Shown here: positions 1-8,054 of the stretch, in pieces
Layout of the letters: each line of letters starts with the position of its first letter
Numbering within the stretch: position 1 is the stretch's first letter
DNA from: CAIXLI01 sp964587125
GTDB taxonomy: Bacteria; Pseudomonadota; Alphaproteobacteria; UBA9219
Assembly: GCA_964587125.1 (NCBI GenBank)
Contig: CAZPKC010000002.1
Coordinates: 101,216 to 165,215 of the forward strand
Length of the DNA: 64,000 nucleotides
Direction: 5' to 3'
The notes under the pieces: generated by a model
Told to the model about the DNA's origin: nothing
What the model saw: only the letters and a program-made list of their open reading frames with translations
The model's database searches: none
Made by a program: the position numbers and the translations under genes

Positions 1-284
1 TTATTTCTTCGGACGAAACCGCGCGCGTCATTTCCCTGACGCCGTCCGAACGCGCCGCCAAGCAGAACGCGTTGAAAATCTACGCGTCGGAAGCAGGCAA
101 TCTTTCCTTTATCGGCGTCGAGCAGGAAAGTTATCGCCCGCTCTCCGTTTACAACTATGAACAATCGCCGCATCAGGGAAAATTGGGATATGCGCGGTTC
201 AGTTGGGTTCCTTTCCGTCATCCGCGCGTCGATTTTACCCCTCCGGCCGAAATATCGACGGCGATCATGAATTTTCTTTCGTAG
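1..284 (+). CDS. 3' fragment of an unidentified protein
   Basis: An open frame enters from the left edge (frame 3) and ends at the stop at 282-284, giving about 93 visible C-terminal residues. The tail is rich in aromatic and proline residues (RFSWVPFRHPRVDFTPP). I recognise no family. The frame stays open across the edge, so the true start lies outside the window; a TTG at 72 is in frame but has no reason to be the start. It precedes bpt on the same strand by 39 bp and could share its transcript. Confidence 0.6.
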   Translation, partial: ISSDETARVISLTPSERAAKQNALKIYASEAGNLSFIGVEQESYRPLSVYNYEQSPHQGKLGYARFSWVPFRHPRVDFTPPAEISTAIMNFLS

Positions 285-323
285 CCATTTCTCATTTCCG
301 GCAAAAAGGACTAACATCGGCGC

Positions 324-1049
324 ATGTCAATCCTTCCGCCCAATCTTGCCTCGGACCTTCAATTTTATTTGTCGGGGCCGTTGCCATGTCCCTATCTGCC
401 GGAGCAAGTCGAGCGAAAACTGTTTACGCGCATTCAAAACAACGGGTCCAATTCCGACGCGTCAATCAACGGCGCTTTATGCCGCGCCGGTTTTCGGCGC
501 AGCCAGGATATTATCTACCGCCCGGCCTGCAACGCCTGCAACGCGTGCATCCCCGTGCGCGTTCCCGTGAAGGCCTTTCTTCCCTCCCGATCTCTTAAAC
601 GCGTCGCGGCGCGCAACCGCGATTTGCGCAAAGAGGACGCGCCGCTTCAATCGAGCGCCGAACTTTTCGGCCTTTTTTGCGCCTATCAAAAAGCGCGCCA
701 CGGCGATAGCGATATGGCGCATATGACCGAAGCCGATTTTTCGGCGATGCTGAAAGAAGGGCGGGCCGATACGCACCTCTTTTGTCTGCGCGACGGGAAA
801 GGTGCTTTGAAGGGGTGCATGATCGCCGATGCCGTCGGCGACGGATTTTCTGCCGTGTACAGTTTCTTTACTCCCGCCGAACCCCGCCGTAGTCTTGGAA
901 CGACATTGATTCTGTCGCTGATCGACGAGGCGCTGGACCGTCACAAGCCGTTCGTGTATTTGGGATATTGGATCGCCAAAACGCGAAAAATGGCGTATAA
1001 ATCGCGTTTCCAGCCATTACAATTTCTCGGCCCCAACGGATGGAACTGA
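324..1049 (+). CDS. bpt: Aspartate/glutamate leucyltransferase (Bpt)
   Basis: Transfers leucine from Leu-tRNA to proteins with N-terminal Asp or Glu, creating an N-degron for ClpS/ClpAP in the cytoplasm. The 241-residue length is right for the bacterial family. The N-terminal ATE domain shows the block RAGFRRSQDIIYRPAC at about 55-69 with Cys69, Cys72 and Cys75. The C-terminal ATE half ends in the conserved stretch around YLGYWI and KMAYKSRFQP, which is typical. The name is secure at family level; whether it transfers leucine or arginine is inferred from the bacterial Bpt-type length and layout. Confidence 0.93.
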   Translation: MSILPPNLASDLQFYLSGPLPCPYLPEQVERKLFTRIQNNGSNSDASINGALCRAGFRRSQDIIYRPACNACNACIPVRVPVKAFLPSRSLKRVAARNRDLRKEDAPLQSSAELFGLFCAYQKARHGDSDMAHMTEADFSAMLKEGRADTHLFCLRDGKGALKGCMIADAVGDGFSAVYSFFTPAEPRRSLGTTLILSLIDEALDRHKPFVYLGYWIAKTRKMAYKSRFQPLQFLGPNGWN

Positions 1050-1068
1050 AAAACAAGAAGAGGACGCC

Positions 1069-1314
1069 ATGCATACGCTTTCTCTGGTAACGTGGATGAC
1101 CCTTTGGGGCTTGTCGCTCCTTTTCGTCGGCGGTTTTGTGTTGTGGGTTTATGGCGCGGAAAAGCCCCAGTTCGTTTTAGATGGTTTCGAGCAAGAAAAC
1201 GAAAGCCCGCGCGGCCTTCATGCGGAAATGGCGCGGTGGTTTCTTCTCTACGGAGCCGCGGCTGCTTTTGCCGGAGCGGGCTTGCTTTTGACCGCCGTCG
1301 TGATGATCCTCTGA
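1069..1314 (+). CDS. Small two-helix membrane protein
   Basis: An 81-residue protein with two hydrophobic segments (about 6-27 and 57-80) joined by an acidic loop. The start is supported by a GAGGAC ribosome-binding site just upstream. It lies 19 bp after bpt, so the two are probably co-transcribed. I recognise no family. A perfect 24-bp palindrome follows the stop. Confidence 0.7.
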   Translation: MHTLSLVTWMTLWGLSLLFVGGFVLWVYGAEKPQFVLDGFEQENESPRGLHAEMARWFLLYGAAAAFAGAGLLLTAVVMIL

Positions 1315-1316
1315 AA

Positions 1317-1340
1317 CAATGAAGCAAGCTTGCTTCATTG
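1317..1340. terminator. 24-bp perfect palindrome between convergent genes
   Basis: The half-site CAATGAAGCAAG is followed directly by its reverse complement, with AAGCTT at the centre. It lies between the convergent ends of the small membrane gene and trmB. A folded transcript would form a 10-bp stem with a minimal loop. There is no long T-run on either side, so it is only a possible bidirectional terminator. Confidence 0.4.
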
Positions 1341-1353
1341 GAAATATATCCAA

Positions 1354-2055
1354 TTACTTCCGCCTATAATCCATGAAAAACGGCGGGCGTCCCGCCGTGA
1401 CGGCTTTTTTCTGGTAGCGCGTGGGAACCCAATCGTCCGGAGGGGCGGCGTGCGCGTAAACGCAGGTAAAATCCGAATGAATCGACAAACATTCTCGCAT
1501 CCACTCGATCAGGGACGGATGATCGGAAGCAAGCCGCAAAACGGCGCCGGGTTTTAACACGCGCGCCAACCGGTCGAGGTTCTGGGGCCCGATGAAACGC
1601 CGTTCCGCATGCCTCTTTTTGGGCCACGGATCGGCGAAGAGAAGAAAGAACCTGTCGATCGAGGCATCCGTCAACGCATCGAGCATGATCCGCCCGTCGT
1701 TATTAAATATGCGGATATTTTCAATCTTCTCTCGGTCGATATGGCCGAGCAATCCGGCAACCCCGTTGACGAAAGCCTCGCACCCGATGAACCGGACGTC
1801 GGGATGCCTTTTGGCTTGCGCCGCCAAATGTTCTCCGCCGCCGAACCCAACCTCCATCCACACGGGAGCCCGTGAGGGCGCGGCATCCGCGCCGCCATCC
1901 GAAAAAAGTTCGTGCGGAGAAGCGTGAACGCCTTCCTTCAAAGTAATGAGAAGCTTCGGCAACAATTCCTGCATCAGCGTTTTTTTACGCGTATGCAAAG
2001 GCCGACCCTTGCGGCGGCCATAGAGGCGTAAAGGAGGATGCTTCGCTGTTTCCAT
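1354..2055 (-). CDS. trmB: tRNA (guanine-N7)-methyltransferase TrmB
   Basis: Methylates N7 of G46 in the tRNA variable loop using S-adenosylmethionine. The SAM-binding motif reads EVGFGGGEHL. The family signature FADPWPKKRHAERRF follows, and the C-terminal part carries LASDHPSLIEWM. I chose the ATG at 2055 (protein METAKHPPL, 233 residues). The open frame continues upstream to 2127, but that part runs through the hppA terminator hairpin and so is unlikely to be translated. Confidence 0.92.
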   Translation of the reverse strand: METAKHPPLRLYGRRKGRPLHTRKKTLMQELLPKLLITLKEGVHASPHELFSDGGADAAPSRAPVWMEVGFGGGEHLAAQAKRHPDVRFIGCEAFVNGVAGLLGHIDREKIENIRIFNNDGRIMLDALTDASIDRFFLLFADPWPKKRHAERRFIGPQNLDRLARVLKPGAVLRLASDHPSLIEWMRECLSIHSDFTCVYAHAAPPDDWVPTRYQKKAVTAGRPPFFMDYRRK

Positions 2056-2088
2056 TATTTCGTTATACCCCGATTTGCCGTTAAAACA

Positions 2089-2118
2089 AAAACCCCGCCT
2101 TTTGAGGGGCGGGGTTTT
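2089..2118 (-). terminator. Intrinsic terminator of hppA
   Basis: An 11-bp perfect stem (AAAACCCCGCC / GGCGGGGTTTT) with an 8-nt loop lies 25 bp after the hppA stop. Read on the minus strand it is followed by a T-rich tail (TTTTTGTTTT). It separates hppA from trmB on the same strand. Confidence 0.85.
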
Positions 2119-2142
2119 AAAATCCAATCTTTCTTGAAGGGC

Positions 2143-4242
2143 TTATGCCGCCGCAAGAATCGCAAGCAACAAAATCGCCACGATATTGATGATCTTGATC
2201 ATCGGGTTCACGGCGGGACCCGCAGTATCCTTGTACGGATCGCCAACGGTGTCTCCCGTAACGGCGGCTTTATGCGCATCAGAGCCCTTACCGCCATAGT
2301 TGCCGCTTTCGATGTACTTCTTGGCGTTGTCCCATGCGCCGCCGCCCGAAGTCATCGAAATGGCGACAAAAAGACCCGTCACGATCGTGCCCAGAAGCAT
2401 CGCGCCCAAAGCGGTGAAGGCCTGAGCCTGTCCCGCCACGATGCGCACGACGAAATACAAAACGATGGGAGCCGCAACCGGCAGAAGGGATGGCACGATC
2501 ATTTCGCGGATAGCGGCCTTGGTCAGCATATCGACAGCCACGCCGTATTGGGGCTTGGCTTTGCCTTCCATAATGCCCTTGATCTCGCGGAACTGGCGGC
2601 GCACTTCCTGCACCACGGCGCCCGCCGCGCGGCCCACGGCGGTCATCGCCAAAGCGCCGAACAGATAAGGCAGCAATCCGCCGATAAACAGGCCCACGAC
2701 CACAAACGGATTCTGCAAATCGAACTTCACGTCAACCGTCGGGAAATAATAGTGCAAATCCTGAATATAGGCCGCGAACAACACCAAAGCCGCGAGGCCG
2801 GCCGAAGCGATCGCATAGCCCTTTGTCACGGCTTTCGTCGTGTTGCCGACGGCGTCGAGCGCATCGGTCGTCACGCGGATTTCCTTGTCCATATTGGACA
2901 TTTCCGCAATGCCGCCCGCGTTATCGGTCACGGGGCCGTAAGCGTCGAGCGCCACGATCATCCCCGCCAAAGCCAACATCGTCGTCGCCGCCAGGGCGAT
3001 GCCGAACAGGCCCGCGCAGGAGTAGGCGATGACGATGCCCACGCAGATCACGACGACAGGCAAAGCCGTCGATTCCATCGACACGGCCAAACCTTGAATG
3101 ACGTTAGTTCCGTGGCCGTTGGCCGAAGCCGCCGCGATGCTCTTGACCGGGCGATACGCGGTCGAGGTGTAGTACTCGGTAATCATGACCATCAGCGCCG
3201 TCACGCCAAGCCCCGTCAGGGCGCAATAGATTATCTGCATGCCCGAAATCATCGTGTTGTCGATCTTTAAGACCGAGCTGTTCACGCCGATCAGGAAGTG
3301 AACGATGCAGACGATAAACACCGCCGAAAGGGCGCCGGTGACGATCAACCCCTTATATAAAGCGCCCATGATATTCTTGTTGGCGCCAAGACGAACGAAG
3401 AAGGTGCCGATAATCGACGCCACGATGCACACGCCGCCGATCAGAAGCGGCAGGATCATCATGGCCGGACGCGGCGCGCCGCTGAAGAAGGTGGACGCCA
3501 AAAGCATCGTCGCCACCATTGTGACGGCGTAGGTTTCGAACAAATCGGCCGCCATGCCGGCGCAATCGCCGACGTTATCGCCGACATTGTCGGCAATCAC
3601 GGCCGGGTTGCGGGGATCGTCTTCCGGGATTCCGGCTTCGACTTTGCCCACGAGATCGGCGCCGACATCGGCTCCCTTGGTGAAAATACCGCCGCCAAGG
3701 CGCGCGAAGATCGAGATCAACGATGCGCCGAAGCTCAAAGCCACAAGGGCTTCGATAATCGGACGCAATGAAGCATTACCGTCCGCGTCTTTCCAATGCA
3801 GCAATATGAAATAATAGCCGCCGACGCCTAAAAGCCCGAGCCCAACCACGAGCAAACCCGTAATCGCGCCCGATCTGAAAGCGATGTCCAGTGCTTGCTT
3901 CATGCCGTTCGAAGCGGCCGCTGCCGTGCGCACGTTGGCGCGCACCGAAACATTCATGCCGATGTAACCTGCCGCGCCCGAAAGAACGGCGCCGATAATG
4001 AAGCCCAGCGCGACATGAATGCCCAGAAAAGAGCCTAGGATAATGCAAATTACGACGCCCACGATGGCGACCGTCATGTATTGGCGGTTCAGATACGCTT
4101 CTGCGCCCTCCTGAATAGCGGCTGCAATTTCTTGCATCCGGGCGGTGCCGGCGGGAGCCGATAAAACATAACGCGCAGTCAAAAACCCATAAATCAGGGC
4201 AAGAATGCCGCAGCCAAAAATAAGCAAAAACGCGTTACTCAT
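2143..4242 (-). CDS. hppA: K+-independent-type H+-translocating membrane pyrophosphatase
   Basis: Couples hydrolysis of pyrophosphate to proton export across the inner membrane. The 699-residue polytopic protein has the family signatures GAEAYLNRQY (about 46-55), the substrate-binding loop DVGADLVGKVE (192-202) and DNVGDNVGDCAG (218-229). At 466-475 it reads GNTTKAVTKG. Lys at the fifth position and Thr at the eighth are the residues known to mark K+-independent enzymes, where K+-dependent ones have Ala and Gly. The gene stands alone with its own terminator, and its promoter must lie in the 228-bp gap shared with the divergent gene at 4471. Confidence 0.97.
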   Translation of the reverse strand: MSNAFLLIFGCGILALIYGFLTARYVLSAPAGTARMQEIAAAIQEGAEAYLNRQYMTVAIVGVVICIILGSFLGIHVALGFIIGAVLSGAAGYIGMNVSVRANVRTAAAASNGMKQALDIAFRSGAITGLLVVGLGLLGVGGYYFILLHWKDADGNASLRPIIEALVALSFGASLISIFARLGGGIFTKGADVGADLVGKVEAGIPEDDPRNPAVIADNVGDNVGDCAGMAADLFETYAVTMVATMLLASTFFSGAPRPAMMILPLLIGGVCIVASIIGTFFVRLGANKNIMGALYKGLIVTGALSAVFIVCIVHFLIGVNSSVLKIDNTMISGMQIIYCALTGLGVTALMVMITEYYTSTAYRPVKSIAAASANGHGTNVIQGLAVSMESTALPVVVICVGIVIAYSCAGLFGIALAATTMLALAGMIVALDAYGPVTDNAGGIAEMSNMDKEIRVTTDALDAVGNTTKAVTKGYAIASAGLAALVLFAAYIQDLHYYFPTVDVKFDLQNPFVVVGLFIGGLLPYLFGALAMTAVGRAAGAVVQEVRRQFREIKGIMEGKAKPQYGVAVDMLTKAAIREMIVPSLLPVAAPIVLYFVVRIVAGQAQAFTALGAMLLGTIVTGLFVAISMTSGGGAWDNAKKYIESGNYGGKGSDAHKAAVTGDTVGDPYKDTAGPAVNPMIKIINIVAILLLAILAAA

Positions 4243-4470
4243 CGTCTGTCCTCGTAGGTTTGGTTAAAAGGAAGCTCTTTGCCGGAAAACGGCGGAAACT
4301 GGCGCGCAGAATGCCCGAAGGCGCACCAGAAGGCAAGAGCAGGATTTTAAGCGTAATTATTGACTTTTTCTCGCCGGTTAACAGGCCATTTTGCCTATGA
4401 AAGTAATTCCACGATTGCAAAAATACCAATAGTCATGCATATTTATAACCATATAACGCGGAGATTTATT

Positions 4471-5070
4471 ATGAAGAACGAAGAATTATTAAATCCGGAA
4501 GTTTACGCCGGAATGGAAATTAAAGAGTGGAAAGAAATTGACGGTGAATGGAAGAAAGTCCCTTTTCCCATTAGAGCCGAAAGGGAAGTTGCATTGATCG
4601 GCAGGGAAGATTCCACCATAGGCCTGATATGGTCCGCCAATATACCGGACCCGGCAAAGGGCATGATGTTGAATTTTTTCATTGCCGAGAATTACAAAAA
4701 AGCGCCGGATGCTTCGTTCGAACAAGGCATGAAAAGGCTGACAGGCAAACTTTCCGACGCCAAAAAGGAAGGAACACTGTTGGCCGAAGGGACAACAGGC
4801 CTGATGTATGAGGCCAATCTGGTCAATATAAACGCCAGCCTGCTTGAAAGGCCCGTCAGATTTTTCCGGGTTAAAGTCGAACTTGAATCCGGCAAAGAAG
4901 AAAAAGACACGATGAAAATTTTTGGCCAAAATTTGTTAAATGCCGGAGTCGTTACGCAAGCGCAAATCGATGCCTCCGGGCATTTTGCCCTTCCGGTGGC
5001 GAAGCGGGGAGTTGAGGCGTTCGTCAATTCGATTAAGCAAATGGCTTTCGGAAGAAAGTTGAAGTCTTAG
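4471..5070 (+). CDS. Hypothetical protein, unrecognised
   Basis: A 199-residue, probably cytoplasmic protein with no signal peptide or clear membrane helix. It is rich in Lys and Glu, for example EIKEWKEIDGEWKKVPF near the N-terminus. The start at 4471 is supported by GGAG at 4460-4463; the frame runs further upstream but without a ribosome site. It is lower in GC than its neighbours and is flanked by AT-rich spacers. I cannot assign a function. Confidence 0.7.
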   Translation: MKNEELLNPEVYAGMEIKEWKEIDGEWKKVPFPIRAEREVALIGREDSTIGLIWSANIPDPAKGMMLNFFIAENYKKAPDASFEQGMKRLTGKLSDAKKEGTLLAEGTTGLMYEANLVNINASLLERPVRFFRVKVELESGKEEKDTMKIFGQNLLNAGVVTQAQIDASGHFALPVAKRGVEAFVNSIKQMAFGRKLKS

Positions 5071-5117
5071 ATCTCGCGCTCATAAATAGCCCGGATTCTG
5101 CCGCCAAAGGCGGATGC

Positions 5118-5145
5118 GTATTGATTTTTAACGTAAAATCAATAC
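5118..5145. promoter_or_regulatory. Candidate operator: 11-bp perfect inverted repeat
   Basis: GTATTGATTTT (5118-5128) and AAAATCAATAC (5135-5145) form a perfect inverted repeat with a 6-nt spacer, 83 bp before the likely start of the MarR-family gene. MarR dimers bind palindromes of this kind in their own promoters, so autoregulation is the simplest reading. It could also be an RNA hairpin, but no T-run follows. Confidence 0.5.
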
Positions 5146-5228
5146 AAATAGACGAATAAATGGCTTTTGTTTCGCGCCTATGCGACAATCGCCCATTATT
5201 CATTATTCTTCCGCCAAAGGGGGAACTC

Positions 5229-5684
5229 GTGCGCCACGCTTACTATGAAGCCGTTCTCTTGATCGAACGCGTTCACCGGCACTTTCTCGAAGTCATCAAA
5301 ACCGACCTTGATCGCGCGGGCATTCAAGACATCAATAACGTTCAAGCGCTGATCCTTTACAATATCGGCACCGATGAGATGACGGTCGGCGAATTAACGG
5401 CGCGCGGATATTATCTCGGCTCGAACGTTTCCTATAACGTCAAGAAAATGGTCGAGAATCAATATCTTGTTCAAGAGCGTTCGCCGCATGACCGCCGTTC
5501 GGTGCGCATTAAATTGTCGCCGAAGGGGCTGACGTTGCACAAAAACGTATCCGAAAGCCTCGAGCGCCAATCGGCGGCCTTGGGCAACGCTAAAATCACG
5601 CCCGAAGAACTGACTCAAGCGGGCGATGTTTTGCGCAAACTCGAGCGCTTCTGGACGGGAATGATCAATTATGCCGGGGGCTAG
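5229..5684 (+). CDS. LdtR-like MarR-family transcriptional regulator
   Basis: A winged-helix DNA-binding protein of the MarR superfamily. The region DINNVQALILYNIGTDEMTVGELTARGYYLGSNVSYNVKKMVE, followed by the wing segment HDRRSVRIKLSPKG, resembles the alphaproteobacterial LdtR group. Members of that group respond to envelope or osmotic conditions and control L,D-transpeptidase genes. I prefer the GTG at 5229 (151 residues) because AAAGGGGG lies just upstream; an in-frame ATG at 5160 has no ribosome site. The gene overlaps recF by 14 nt. Confidence 0.8.
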   Translation: MRHAYYEAVLLIERVHRHFLEVIKTDLDRAGIQDINNVQALILYNIGTDEMTVGELTARGYYLGSNVSYNVKKMVENQYLVQERSPHDRRSVRIKLSPKGLTLHKNVSESLERQSAALGNAKITPEELTQAGDVLRKLERFWTGMINYAGG

Positions 5685-6870
5685 GTCTCAAGGACTGGAA
5701 GCCGAAATCCGGAAAGAAAGTATCGCCGAATCCGAATTTCTTGATTCCTTCCCCCTTTCCATTTCCAAAATCACTCTTTCGAATTTCCGCAACTACGGAA
5801 GCACGCGGCTGACCGTTGAAAATGCTCCGGTCGTTCTGACGGGCCCGAACGGCAGCGGCAAAACCAATCTTCTTGAAGCGATCAGCCTTCTCGTGCCCGG
5901 GCGCGGTCTGCGCCGTTGTGCGCTGGCCGATCTGCAAAATCGGGATTTAGCCGAGCCTTGGGCCGTCGCGGTTGATTTGCGCACCGATGCGGGGCCTTTG
6001 AGCATTGGAACGGGGCGCGACGACGCCGTTGACGAAACCGTCGGCGAGAAGCGGTTGGTTCAAATCGACGGAATCCGCACGCGAAGCCAGAGTTTTCTAG
6101 CCGAACATATCGCAATGGCCTGGATGACGCCCGATATGGATCGCTTGCTTGCCGAAGGCGCAACGGCGCGCCGCAAATTTCTCGACCGCCTGGTCTATAG
6201 CTTCGATCCCGCGCACGGAAGCCGCGTGCGCGTTTACGAAAAAGCAATGCGCGAGAGGTTGTGTTTGTTGCGCGAGGGGCGCGCGGATATTCATTGGCTC
6301 TCGGCGCTCGAAGACGAAATGGCGCAAGCGGCCGTGGCTATCGCCGCCGCGCGAAGGCACATGATCTTCTGCCTGCGCGAGGCGATAGACAAAAGCGGCG
6401 ATATTTTTCCCCGCGCCGAAATCGACGTGCGAGGCGCGGCGGAGGATAGGTTGAACGATATGCCCGCGCTTTTGGTCGAGGACGCCTTGCGCGATGCTTT
6501 TACCCAAGCGCGCGACGCGGATGCGCTGCGCGGCACGTGCGCCGTGGGCACGCACCGCAGCGATTTGCGCGTCGTTCATCGCGATAAAAAGTGCCCCGCC
6601 GAACTGTGCTCGACGGGCGAGCAGAAGGCGCTGATGATCGCTTTGATGCTGGCGTATGTCCGGCTTTTGTCGGAACAGCGGCAAAGGACGCCCTTGTTTT
6701 TGCTCGACGACAGCGCGGCGCATCTCGATGATTATCGCCGCGAGGCTTTGTTCGATGAAATTTTGTCGCTTGGCGCTCAGGCGTGGTTTACCGGAACCGA
6801 TAGTGAAACCTTCTCGCGCCTCGCTCCCTTCGCCCAAATGCTTCGGGTCGAAAACGGGACGGTCGTTTAA
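5671..6870 (+). CDS. recF: DNA replication and repair protein RecF
   Basis: An SMC-like ATPase that helps load RecA at single-strand gaps. Walker A GPNGSGKT lies at about 58-65, after the family N-terminus SKITLSNFRNYGSTRL. The ABC signature region is CSTGEQKALMIALMLA, and Walker B is LFLLDDSAAHLDD near residue 345. Its length of 399 is slightly above the usual value because of an N-terminal extension of about 28 residues. The start overlaps the regulator gene. It is not beside dnaN or gyrB, its classical neighbours. Confidence 0.94.
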   Translation: MPGARSQGLEAEIRKESIAESEFLDSFPLSISKITLSNFRNYGSTRLTVENAPVVLTGPNGSGKTNLLEAISLLVPGRGLRRCALADLQNRDLAEPWAVAVDLRTDAGPLSIGTGRDDAVDETVGEKRLVQIDGIRTRSQSFLAEHIAMAWMTPDMDRLLAEGATARRKFLDRLVYSFDPAHGSRVRVYEKAMRERLCLLREGRADIHWLSALEDEMAQAAVAIAAARRHMIFCLREAIDKSGDIFPRAEIDVRGAAEDRLNDMPALLVEDALRDAFTQARDADALRGTCAVGTHRSDLRVVHRDKKCPAELCSTGEQKALMIALMLAYVRLLSEQRQRTPLFLLDDSAAHLDDYRREALFDEILSLGAQAWFTGTDSETFSRLAPFAQMLRVENGTVV

Positions 6871-6880
6871 CGGAAAAGCT

Positions 6881-7093
6881 CTATTTGACCGATGGGGAAG
6901 AGTTAGAATCATGCCACGGGACAGCCTTTAACTCATCACGAGTGACAGATTTAACGGCAACATCGTTGGAACAAATTTTTTTGTTGTGGATAAAGCGATC
7001 AAGAATATCCGGGTGACGCAGCAAAAGATATCCGCTTAAGCAAAGCGCCCCCCCGACCATATTTGGAGTTGTAATCAAAGTTTCAATACCCAT
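6881..7093 (-). CDS. Small hypothetical membrane-anchored protein
   Basis: A 70-residue protein with one hydrophobic segment near the N-terminus (about 9-24) and a polar C-terminus. The ATG at 7093 has GGGGAG six bases upstream; another in-frame ATG at 7099 sits directly against that site, so 7093 is preferred. It converges on recF with a 10-bp gap. I recognise no family. Confidence 0.5.
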   Translation of the reverse strand: MGIETLITTPNMVGGALCLSGYLLLRHPDILDRFIHNKKICSNDVAVKSVTRDELKAVPWHDSNSSPSVK

Positions 7094-7280
7094 GCCCATC
7101 TCCCCATAACGGCGTTATGATAAAACATAGATAGTAAAAAATCCAAAAATTTCTGCTAATTAATAGTTTCATAACCAAAAAATCATTTAAAAAACTAGAT
7201 TTGCAAGTTTGAGAAGAATCAAATTGTTACACCAACGCGGGAAATATCCAAACAAATTTCTAAAACGTGTGATTTTTCCC

Positions 7281-7309
7281 TTGACAGGCGTTTTCATTCG
7301 GTCTATAAA
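7281..7309 (+). promoter_or_regulatory. Consensus sigma70 promoter of the candidate sRNA
   Basis: TTGACA at 7281-7286, a 17-nt spacer and TATAAA at 7304-7309. This is close to ideal and is followed by no convincing protein gene. Transcription would start near 7316. Confidence 0.75.
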
Positions 7310-7315
7310 TCCCGT

Positions 7316-7463
7316 ACGTTCGAAAGAACGTGTTTGGTTTGGTCTCAGGACCCGTCGTCCGGCCGGAGTATGGGAAATCGGCCTGAGGGACAAATCAAGC
7401 AGGTAGCTAGTTACCGGTTCGCCTTAACAAAGCGAATTCGGAAGGCGCGCCTTCTATTTTTTT
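7316..7463 (+). ncRNA. Candidate structured small RNA of about 147 nt, family unknown
   Basis: The segment runs from just after a consensus promoter to an intrinsic terminator. It opens with a GNRA-capped hairpin (ACGTTC-GAAA-GAACGT, 7316-7331). A middle domain can pair TCAGG with CCTGA or GGCCG with CGGCC. Two small hairpins follow (GGTA/TACC and TTCGC/GCGAA). The terminator GAAGG-CGCG-CCTTC (7441-7454) is followed by TATTTTTTT. Short ORFs cross it on both strands but have no ribosome sites and do not respect these signals. The size is near that of 6S RNA, but I do not see enough to name it. Confidence 0.6.
7441..7463 (+). terminator. Intrinsic terminator of the candidate sRNA
   Basis: A 5-bp stem with a CGCG centre (GAAGGCGCGCCTTC, itself a palindrome) followed by seven Ts. 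It lies before the convergent pncC gene. Confidence 0.75.
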
Positions 7464-7516
7464 AAAGGAGTCTCGACTGATGCCGATTTAACTGCCGACG
7501 AAAACAGAAAGAAACG

Positions 7517-8011
7517 CTATTTCCCGGCCGCCATTGACAAAAGGAGCCTGAGAGCTTCCGCGACCGCTTGCATCCGCACTTCTTCGCGATTGCCGGAAAA
7601 CCTGCATTCATAATGCAGCAATACGTCTTGCCGCGTCGCAAGCCCGAAAAAAACAAGGCCAACGGGTTTTTCTTTGCTTCCGCCGTCGGGGCCCGCGATG
7701 CCCGTGACCGAAAGAGCCACCTCGGCGCGCGAAAAATCCAAAGCGCCTTTCGCCATTTCCTCGGCCACGCGCGCGCTGACGGCGCCGAATTGCTCGATAA
7801 GCTCCGGCATGACGCCCAGAACTTCGGTCTTGGATTCGTTGCTATAAGTAATGAACCCGCGCTCCACGACGGCGGACGATCCGGGAACATCGGTCAACGC
7901 GGATGCTATCAATCCGCCCGTGCAGGATTCCGCCGTGACCAGCCTGAGGCCGGAGGCCCTATAAACGGAAACAACCTCTTGAGCGAGCTCGTGTATGTCT
8001 AAAGAAAACAT
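7517..8011 (-). CDS. pncC: Nicotinamide-nucleotide amidohydrolase (CinA C-terminal domain)
   Basis: Converts NMN to nicotinic acid mononucleotide and ammonia in the pyridine nucleotide cycle. The 164-residue protein is the stand-alone CinA C-terminal domain, with TAESCTGG at 26-33 and VTGIAGPDGG at about 102-111. An AAGGAA ribosome site precedes the ATG. It lies 43 bp after the Sua5 gene on the same strand and may be co-transcribed with it. Confidence 0.92.
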   Translation of the reverse strand: MFSLDIHELAQEVVSVYRASGLRLVTAESCTGGLIASALTDVPGSSAVVERGFITYSNESKTEVLGVMPELIEQFGAVSARVAEEMAKGALDFSRAEVALSVTGIAGPDGGSKEKPVGLVFFGLATRQDVLLHYECRFSGNREEVRMQAVAEALRLLLSMAAGK

Positions 8012-8054
8012 TTATGTTCCTTGTTTCAACGCCCACGCTTCACTCTCAACAAAC

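Noticed and set aside
2038..3270. Long plus-strand ORF (410 codons) opposite hppA
   Set aside because: It is the antisense of a strongly supported membrane pyrophosphatase; composition is His/Arg-rich and it has no recognisable domain.
5671..6870. Replication origin next to recF
   Set aside because: No dnaA, dnaN or gyrB and no cluster of DnaA boxes was seen.
7209..7406. 65-codon plus-strand ORF over the sRNA promoter
   Set aside because: It begins before a consensus promoter, lacks a ribosome site and runs into structured RNA.
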